Shown: positions 59,000 to 64,000 of the stretch, piece after piece
Layout of the letters: the number at the start of each line of letters is the position of its first letter
Numbering within the stretch: the stretch's first letter is position 1
Assembly (NCBI GenBank): GCA_009837395.1
Contig: VXTP01000043.1
Coordinates: 542,909 to 606,908, forward strand
Length of the DNA stretch: 64,000 nt
Direction of reading: 5' to 3'
Origin: Gemmatimonadota bacterium
GTDB taxonomy: Bacteria; JAAXHH01
Notes under the pieces: model-generated
Told to the model about the DNA's origin: nothing
Database searches by the model: none
The model's input: only the letters and a program-made list of their open reading frames with translations
Position numbers and translations under genes: made by a program

Positions 59000-59028
59000 T
59001 TGTTTTGCCGTCCTGGTCCCATTATGGT
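59000..59028 (+). promoter_or_regulatory. Candidate promoter of the Ldh-type operon
   Basis: TTGTTT (59000-59005), 17-bp spacer, TATGGT (59023-59028); weak -35. Confidence 0.3.
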
Positions 59029-59079
59029 ATGGTTTCAACGCAAGGTATATACGGGACGACTATGACCCCGGAGGCATGT

Positions 59080-60066
59080 ATGGCCATCACTCCAGTCGAC
59101 TACACCAATCCACGCTACGACGCGAAGGCCCTGCGCCGCTTTGCCGAAGAAGCGCTTCGCAAGGCGGGCCAATCGGAAGCCCACGCATCGGAACTGGCCG
59201 ATTACCTGACGGCGACGGACCTGCGTGGCGTCCTCAGCCACGGCACTCGCCAGCTTTCAGGCTACGTGAGGTCCTTCCAGTCGGGGAAATACAACCCGAA
59301 GCCGAATATCAGGATCTACCGGGAAGCCGGCGCCGTGGTGCAGTGGGACGGTGATGGCGGCATCGGTCACCTGGTGTCCGCCCGGGCGATTCGTTCGGCG
59401 GTGTCCAGGGCACGGACAACGGGGATCTGCCTGGTCACGGCGACCCACTGCGGCCACACGGGTTCGGTCGGCAACTGGACGCGTATCGCGACCGGAGCAG
59501 GCATGATCTGCCTGTACTACAGCACGCCCATGAGTCGCCTTCCCTTCGACCGGCCGGAGCCCGTCGTCCAGGCGTTGAACAACCCGCCCGTGAGCTTCGG
59601 ATTCCCTCCGGCGGAGGGTGAACCTTCTGTGCTGATCGACATGGGCGTACACCTGGAGCTGCCTGACGTTCAGCGGGAAATCGCGGAGATCAGCGTGCTT
59701 CCCCTGATCAAGGGGCTGGCCTACCAGGTTGTCTCCGTCATGATGACCTGGCCCGTGGACGCGCAGTCACCTGTTGAGGTTCGCTTTCCGGGCGCCACCA
59801 GCAGCCTGACCGCCATCGTCCTGGACCCCGCCTTCGTCGGAGACCCGTCCGATTACACGCGGACGGTCGCGGATCTGCGGAAAAAAGTGCACGCCATGGA
59901 ACCACTGCCGGGGCTGGACCGCGCATTGCTTCCGGGGGAAATCGAAGCCGAGCGGGAGGCCGATTTCGGCGTGCACGGCATTCCCCTGGACGACACGCAC
60001 ATCCAATCGCTGCGGGAACTGGGCGATGACCTGGGCGTGCCATGCTACTGGGAAAAGGACGGATGA
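59080..60066 (+). CDS. Malate/L-lactate (Ldh family) dehydrogenase-like oxidoreductase
   Basis: 328 aa from ATG 59080, which has GGAGG five bases upstream; ATG 59062 and 59005 are less likely. The type 2 malate/lactate dehydrogenase family (distinct from Rossmann LDH) is shown by DLRGVLSHGTRQLSGYVR, GGIGHLVSARAIRSAV, THCGHTGSVGNW and the C-terminal LLPGEIEAEREADFGVHGIPL. Relatives reduce 2-keto acids or ureidoglycolate with NAD(P)H. The stop overlaps the NUDIX start as ATGA. Confidence 0.88.
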   Translation: MAITPVDYTNPRYDAKALRRFAEEALRKAGQSEAHASELADYLTATDLRGVLSHGTRQLSGYVRSFQSGKYNPKPNIRIYREAGAVVQWDGDGGIGHLVSARAIRSAVSRARTTGICLVTATHCGHTGSVGNWTRIATGAGMICLYYSTPMSRLPFDRPEPVVQALNNPPVSFGFPPAEGEPSVLIDMGVHLELPDVQREIAEISVLPLIKGLAYQVVSVMMTWPVDAQSPVEVRFPGATSSLTAIVLDPAFVGDPSDYTRTVADLRKKVHAMEPLPGLDRALLPGEIEAEREADFGVHGIPLDDTHIQSLRELGDDLGVPCYWEKDG

Positions 60067-60710
60067 GGCCACCGGAAAACCGACCCTTGAGCGCACAGGG
60101 CAGTAAAGAGGCCGGACAGCCCGATCGGGAAGCCCTCCTGCCTGTCCTGGATCAATACCAGTCGCGTTATCCCGCGGAAGAGGACACGGTCGCCCGGATT
60201 CGAGACCTGGTCGCCGGACGCCCCGACTGTTTCGACAGGACGTGCATGCCGGGCCACATCACCGGTTCGGCCTGGATCCTTTCGCCCGATCGTTCGAGAT
60301 ACCTGCTTACCCGGCACCGGATCTTCGACCGCTGGCTGCAACTGGGCGGCCATGCGGACGGTTGTTCCCGGCCCCACCTCGTCGCCCTCCGGGAAGCCGA
60401 AGAGGAATCGGGGCTCGCGGGATTCGGACTGTTCCGGGATACCGAAACCTTCATTCCCTTGGACGTGGACATTCATGCTATCGCCGCCCGGCCCGATATG
60501 CCCGCCCATGCGCACTACGACCTGCGCTACCTGCTGGCCGCCGCCGCGGAGCAACCGCTCGAGATCAGTGACGAATCCCACGATCTCAGGTGGTTTACCA
60601 GGGAAGAACTGCTCGGGATCGTCCACGAAGAAAGCGTACTTCGCATGCTCCGCAAAGGCGACGCCGTCCTGGAGCGGGGCGGCGGGGATTTCGTTTACGG
60701 ACTCTCCTGA
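60063..60710 (+). CDS. NUDIX hydrolase
   Basis: 215 aa from ATG 60063, overlapping the upstream TGA. The Nudix box is GGHADG followed by REAEEESG at about residues 95-118; GGHAD replaces the commoner GGxxE start, as in some NUDIX subgroups (IPP isomerase-like or YjaD-unlike forms). An N-terminal ~45-residue helical extension precedes it. Hydrolyses a nucleoside diphosphate-linked substrate; which one is not evident. Confidence 0.88.
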   Translation: MRPPENRPLSAQGSKEAGQPDREALLPVLDQYQSRYPAEEDTVARIRDLVAGRPDCFDRTCMPGHITGSAWILSPDRSRYLLTRHRIFDRWLQLGGHADGCSRPHLVALREAEEESGLAGFGLFRDTETFIPLDVDIHAIAARPDMPAHAHYDLRYLLAAAAEQPLEISDESHDLRWFTREELLGIVHEESVLRMLRKGDAVLERGGGDFVYGLS

Positions 60711-60851
60711 CGATTCGCTTGCACGCCTCCCGGAGTGGGCGTATATTCTCCCCGCGTTTGCATACGACCTTCCCACGACATACTGCCACGTTCCGAGACG
60801 CTAGGGACGAGACACTCGGAACGGCTTCAGCATCGAAAGAGGTGCCGCACC

Positions 60852-61607
60852 ATGCCCCCACCCGTAGCTTTGCAGCTTTATACCCTCAGAACATTGGCCG
60901 ACGAGAACTTCGAACGCGTGGTGAACCTGACCGCGGAAATCGGGTACGCGGGCGTCGAACCCGCCGGGTTTCCCGGTACGACGCCGGAAGCGGCCGGCCG
61001 CCTCTTTGAATCGCTGAATCTCGAGGTGCCCAGCGCCCATCTTCCCCTGCCCGTGGGGGAGAACAGGTCCTACGTCGTCGAGACCGCTGACGCGATCGGG
61101 ACGAAACGCGTCGTATCCGGACTGGGGGCCGAAGACCACAGTACGGTGGACAAAATCAAGTGGTCGGCGGACCGCTTCAACGAGGCCGCGGAAGCCGTGG
61201 CGCCCCATGGCATGACCTTCGGGATTCACAATCACTGGTGGGAATACCAGGAGGTGGAGGGTAGGATCGCGACGGATATCCTCCTCGAGCATCTCGCGCC
61301 CGAGGTCTTCTTCCAGGTGGACGTGTACTGGGTGCATGTCGGCGGTCCGGATCCGGCCGGCGTGCTCGAACAACTCGGTACCCGCGCGCCGCTGCTTCAC
61401 CTCAAGGACGGCCCCTGCCTTCGGAACACGGACATGACCGCGCTGGGCGAAGGGAAAGTGGATCTCCCCGGCGTGATCGCGGCCGGCGGCGACTACACCG
61501 AGTGGCATATCGTCGAACTGGACAGCTGCGCGACGGACATGGTCGAAGCGGTCGAGAAAAGCTACAGGTACCTGGTGGACAACGGCCTTTCCCGGGGGAA
61601 CAGGTAG
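60852..61607 (+). CDS. Sugar phosphate isomerase/epimerase-like TIM-barrel protein
   Basis: 251 aa from ATG 60852; the frame upstream to 60735 is not supported. Xylose-isomerase-like/AP-endonuclease-2 fold: ALQLYTLRTL, GYAGVEPAGF, FGIHNHWWEY (metal Glu/His region), FFQVDVYWVHVGG (Asp, His) and HIVELDSC (final Glu) give a usual divalent-metal site. Such proteins isomerise keto sugars, inositols or hydroxypyruvate, or act as 3-keto-glycoside-related enzymes. It precedes two PhyH genes on the same strand. Confidence 0.87.
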   Translation: MPPPVALQLYTLRTLADENFERVVNLTAEIGYAGVEPAGFPGTTPEAAGRLFESLNLEVPSAHLPLPVGENRSYVVETADAIGTKRVVSGLGAEDHSTVDKIKWSADRFNEAAEAVAPHGMTFGIHNHWWEYQEVEGRIATDILLEHLAPEVFFQVDVYWVHVGGPDPAGVLEQLGTRAPLLHLKDGPCLRNTDMTALGEGKVDLPGVIAAGGDYTEWHIVELDSCATDMVEAVEKSYRYLVDNGLSRGNR

Positions 61608-61614
61608 CAGATAC

Positions 61615-61690
61615 GGGCGTGCCGCGTTAGAGCGTGAGCCGGGCGTGCCGCGTTAGAGCGTGTGCCGGGCGTGCCGCGTGAGGGAGCGGG
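61615..61690 (+). repeat. 26-bp tandem repeat, 2.7 copies
   Basis: Units 61615-61640 and 61641-61666 differ at one base; a truncated third follows to about 61690. It begins seven bases after the isomerase stop. Confidence 0.88.
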
Positions 61691-61717
61691 CCGCACACGA
61701 CGAGAAGGAGAAGGAGC

Positions 61718-62503
61718 ATGACCAGGGAAGAAGGCGCGCGGAAACGCGGGCAACTGGTCCGGGACGGCTACTGCCATATCGAAGGCGTGCTGCCCGAGGA
61801 CTTCCTGGCGGTCCTCCGGGAGGAATCGGACCGGCTGCTCGATGCCGCGGATCATCCGCCCGAGTGGCAGTATCAGGGTTCCGACCTGCACGTGACCGGC
61901 AAGGACAACGAGGTGATGGGGAACCTGCTCGACTGGCCCGGCTCCCGCGAGATCCTGGAAGCCATGGGTCTGACGGATTTCACCCCGTCCGGGATCGTCA
62001 TCATCCTCAGCAAACCGGCCGGCGGTCCGCCGCTCTACTGGCACCAGGACTGGATGGGATGGAACGATCCCATCAGCCTGTCGCCCTGGCCGCAGACCAT
62101 TTTCCTTTCCTACTATCTCGTGGACACGGACTTCGAGAACGGATGTTTCCGCGTCATACCCGGCACGCATCGCCGGCGCATCCCGTTGCACGGCCAGGTG
62201 GAGGTCCCCCATCAGCAGACCGCGTATTTCGCCGACGTGCAGGATCCGCATATGTTCGGCGACCACCCGGATGCCGTGGATCTGCCCGTGAAGGCCGGCG
62301 ACCTGGTCATCGGGGATGCGCGTGTCCTGCATTCGGCACGGGGCAACCACAGCGACCGCAGGCGGACGCTGCTCCTGGGCTGGCACAACCGGCCCGTGAC
62401 CGTACCGGATTACTGGACCGACGAGGTCCCCGAACCCATTGCGAGCCGTCCGCCGGACGCCCAGTACGAAGTCACGCGAATCCCCGGAAAGTACCTGGTG
62501 TAG
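61718..62503 (+). CDS. PhyH-family Fe(II)/2-oxoglutarate dioxygenase
   Basis: 261 aa; AGAAGGAGAAGGAG lies just before the ATG. YWHQDWMGW gives the H-x-D iron pair, LHSARGNHSDRRR the distal His and Arg, and GCFRVIPGTHRRR the core strand. Residue order and length are standard. It should hydroxylate a small molecule with O2 and 2-oxoglutarate. Four bases before the next PhyH gene, so the two are probably co-translated. Confidence 0.92.
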   Translation: MTREEGARKRGQLVRDGYCHIEGVLPEDFLAVLREESDRLLDAADHPPEWQYQGSDLHVTGKDNEVMGNLLDWPGSREILEAMGLTDFTPSGIVIILSKPAGGPPLYWHQDWMGWNDPISLSPWPQTIFLSYYLVDTDFENGCFRVIPGTHRRRIPLHGQVEVPHQQTAYFADVQDPHMFGDHPDAVDLPVKAGDLVIGDARVLHSARGNHSDRRRTLLLGWHNRPVTVPDYWTDEVPEPIASRPPDAQYEVTRIPGKYLV

Positions 62504-62507
62504 TGCC

Positions 62508-63251
62508 ATGACCGAGTTCGAAAACGCCGTTTACGAGCTGGACGTGTACGGATTCACGGTGGTGGAAGGCGTCCTGTCCGGCGACGAGGTCGAATCGATG
62601 CGCCGGGTGCTGATACGCCTGGCCGAAGAGGTCGGCGAAGAGCGGGAAGGCGCGGGGTCCTGCCGGCACGTAAGCAACCTTCCTACCCTGGACCCGGTTT
62701 TCTTTCCGGTCATCGACCATCCCCGCATCCTGCCCATCCTAGAGCACTACCTCGAGCCGTCGCTGATCCTGGGAAGCCTGAACAGCCGCATCGTGCGTCC
62801 GGGGGACGGCGACCAGGGCTTTCACAGCGACATTCCGGCCGAAATGCTCAACATGGCCTCTCCGGTCATGATGAACACCGTGTGGATGCTGGACGGCTTC
62901 TCGCCGAAGAACGGAGGGACCCGGGTCGTACCCGGCACCCACCGAAGCGGCCTTCCCCATCCCGCCGGCGATGCCGACGTGAAGTACTACGTGCAGCCTA
63001 CCGCTTCGGCGGGCAGCGTGCTGGTCTTCAACGGCCAGTGCTGGCACGCGGGCGGCGCCAACCACGGCAGCGCGAACCGGCACGCCCTCTTCGCCCATTA
63101 CCGGAAACGCATGCTCATGTTCCAGTATGATCCCCACGAGGGGTTTCCGGCTGAATGGTACCGCCTGCTCTCGGACCGCCAGAAGGAGATCCTGCGCATG
63201 AAGCACGGCGTGGACGCGCCCCGGGCGGCCGACGTCCAGGTCTTCAGGTAG
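62508..63251 (+). CDS. PhyH-family Fe(II)/2-oxoglutarate dioxygenase
   Basis: 247 aa from ATG 62508; the upstream frame is a shadow of the previous gene. GFHSDIP supplies the H-x-D iron pair, NGQCWHAGGANHG the distal His, and NGGTRVVPGTHRSG the core. It differs clearly from its neighbour in the iron motif context (HSD versus HQD), so the pair is not a recent duplication. It ends with a helical KHGVDAPRAADVQVFR segment. Substrate unknown. Confidence 0.92.
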   Translation: MTEFENAVYELDVYGFTVVEGVLSGDEVESMRRVLIRLAEEVGEEREGAGSCRHVSNLPTLDPVFFPVIDHPRILPILEHYLEPSLILGSLNSRIVRPGDGDQGFHSDIPAEMLNMASPVMMNTVWMLDGFSPKNGGTRVVPGTHRSGLPHPAGDADVKYYVQPTASAGSVLVFNGQCWHAGGANHGSANRHALFAHYRKRMLMFQYDPHEGFPAEWYRLLSDRQKEILRMKHGVDAPRAADVQVFR

Positions 63252-63282
63252 ATGGTATCCGCCCGTCTCTGCCGGACTGATT

Positions 63283-63999
63283 TCAACCAGTAAGGACTTC
63301 CGGGTTGACGATGTGGTCCGGCCGCCGGCCGTTCCAGACCTGGAGGGCCATGGTCAGCGCCATGCGCCACATGCGCTCCCGGCTCGCGACCGTTACGCCG
63401 GCGATATGCGGGGTGACGACGACATCGGCGCGATGGAGCAGCGGATTCCCTGGGGACGGGGGTTCGGGATCGAAGACATCCAGGGCGGCTCCGGCGAGAT
63501 GACCCCGGTCGAGGGCGGCGCAAAGGGCTTCTTCGTCCACCAGTCCGCCCCGCGAAACGTTGACGAAGAAGGCGCCCGGTTTCATCTGCCCGAAGCGATT
63601 TCCGTCCATCAGCCGGCGGGTTTCCTCCGTGAGCGGCGCGTGCAGGGAGACGACGTCAGACCGGGCCAGCACGTCCTCGATCCGTTCCGCCCGTTCGATG
63701 CCCATCGCCGATGCCCGCTCCGCCTCGATATAGGGATCGAAGGCCATCACCCGCATGCCCAGGGCGGCGGCCAGTTCCGCGACCCGGCCGCCGATGCGTC
63801 CCAACCCGATCAGACCCAGCGTCCGACCGAGAACCTCCATGCCCTGGTAGCCCGACAGGTAGTCTTTCCCGGGACGTTCCGCGAATTCACCGGAAACCCG
63901 CTTGATATGCTTGACCGCGGACAGGATCAGGGCAATCGCCGTTTCCGCGGTGGATACGGTGGGGCCTTCCGGTGTATTGCAGACGGCGACGCCCCGTTC
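63283..63999 (-). CDS. D-2-hydroxyacid dehydrogenase family protein (partial, start off window)
   Basis: C-terminal ~238 aa of a SerA/GhrB-like NAD-dependent dehydrogenase; the frame is open to the window edge. NTPEGPTVSTAETAIALIL precedes the NAD domain, which shows LGLIGLGRIGGRVAELA (GxGxxG), VNVSRGGLVDEEAL (catalytic Arg), DVFDPEPP (Glu) and TPHIAGVT (His). It reduces or oxidises 2-hydroxy acids such as glycerate, glyoxylate or phosphoglycerate. Convergent with the PhyH gene; no C-terminal ACT domain, so not a long-form SerA. Confidence 0.9.
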   Translation of the reverse strand, partial: ERGVAVCNTPEGPTVSTAETAIALILSAVKHIKRVSGEFAERPGKDYLSGYQGMEVLGRTLGLIGLGRIGGRVAELAAALGMRVMAFDPYIEAERASAMGIERAERIEDVLARSDVVSLHAPLTEETRRLMDGNRFGQMKPGAFFVNVSRGGLVDEEALCAALDRGHLAGAALDVFDPEPPSPGNPLLHRADVVVTPHIAGVTVASRERMWRMALTMALQVWNGRRPDHIVNPEVLTG

Positions 64000-64000
64000 C

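Overview
The window is a dense, high-GC bacterial chromosome segment of about 50 protein genes and one tRNA, with no phage, insertion-sequence or CRISPR content. The gene mix is four phytanoyl-CoA-dioxygenase-type (PhyH) oxygenases, three class V aminotransferases, an intracellular sulfatase, DUF1080, sugar-acid dehydratase/aldolase genes, HEAT-repeat proteins and a pentaheme cytochrome. This suits an uncultured marine or sediment Latescibacterota/FCB-like lineage. That placement is an inference from gene content; no marker gene in the window proves it. Mpl and MltF-type genes indicate a Gram-negative, diaminopimelate-containing wall. Many starts are GTG or TTG, and most operon heads carry readable TTGACA/TATAAT-like promoters.

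Layout. 1-4460: partial DapA-family aldolase, then a minus-strand set (FAH-family hydrolase, HEAT/zinc protein, tartrate/D-malate dehydrogenase), then a divergent pentaheme cytochrome. 4586-4658: tRNA-Phe(GAA). 4946-12198: MacB/FtsX-type permease, a PhyH-HEAT fusion and a three-gene ABC-2 exporter. 12321-15607: methyltransferase, YdcF-like protein, and a PhyH gene translationally coupled to an L-rhamnonate-dehydratase-like enolase. 15611-21875: MscS channel, double-sensor MltF-like transglycosylase, MgtE, BrkB/YihY protein. 21880-28661: two coupled class V aminotransferases, HpcH/HpaI aldolase, ornithine-cyclodeaminase-like protein, MFS transporter, amidohydrolase. 28662-38227: orphan peptide-type binding protein, aldo/keto reductase, TauE/SafE exporter, sulfatase, MFS transporter, DUF1080, M20 peptidase, second aldo/keto reductase.

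38412-41449 is an envelope-stress module: ECF sigma factor, zinc anti-sigma factor and an HtrA/DegP-like protein whose catalytic His is Gly, behind a housekeeping-type and an ECF-type promoter. 41458-45147: XPB helicase, Sua5, PurD. 45615-54091: an envelope operon of CtpA-type protease, DUF4175 coiled-coil protein, TPR protein and Mpl. 54200-57650: double GNAT, two related small membrane proteins and a Tat-exported class V aminotransferase. 57837 to the end: SDR, Ldh-type dehydrogenase, NUDIX, sugar-isomerase-like protein, two adjacent PhyH oxygenases and a partial D-2-hydroxyacid dehydrogenase.

The catabolic genes fit use of deoxy or sulfated sugars and their acids (desulfation, aldose oxidation, aldonate dehydration, 2-keto-3-deoxy-acid cleavage). 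Three cross-cutting patterns stand out: short tandem duplications that span stop codons or sit just after genes; in-frame repeat expansions in protein tails and linkers; and several promoters placed so close to ATG that the mRNAs would be leaderless or nearly so.
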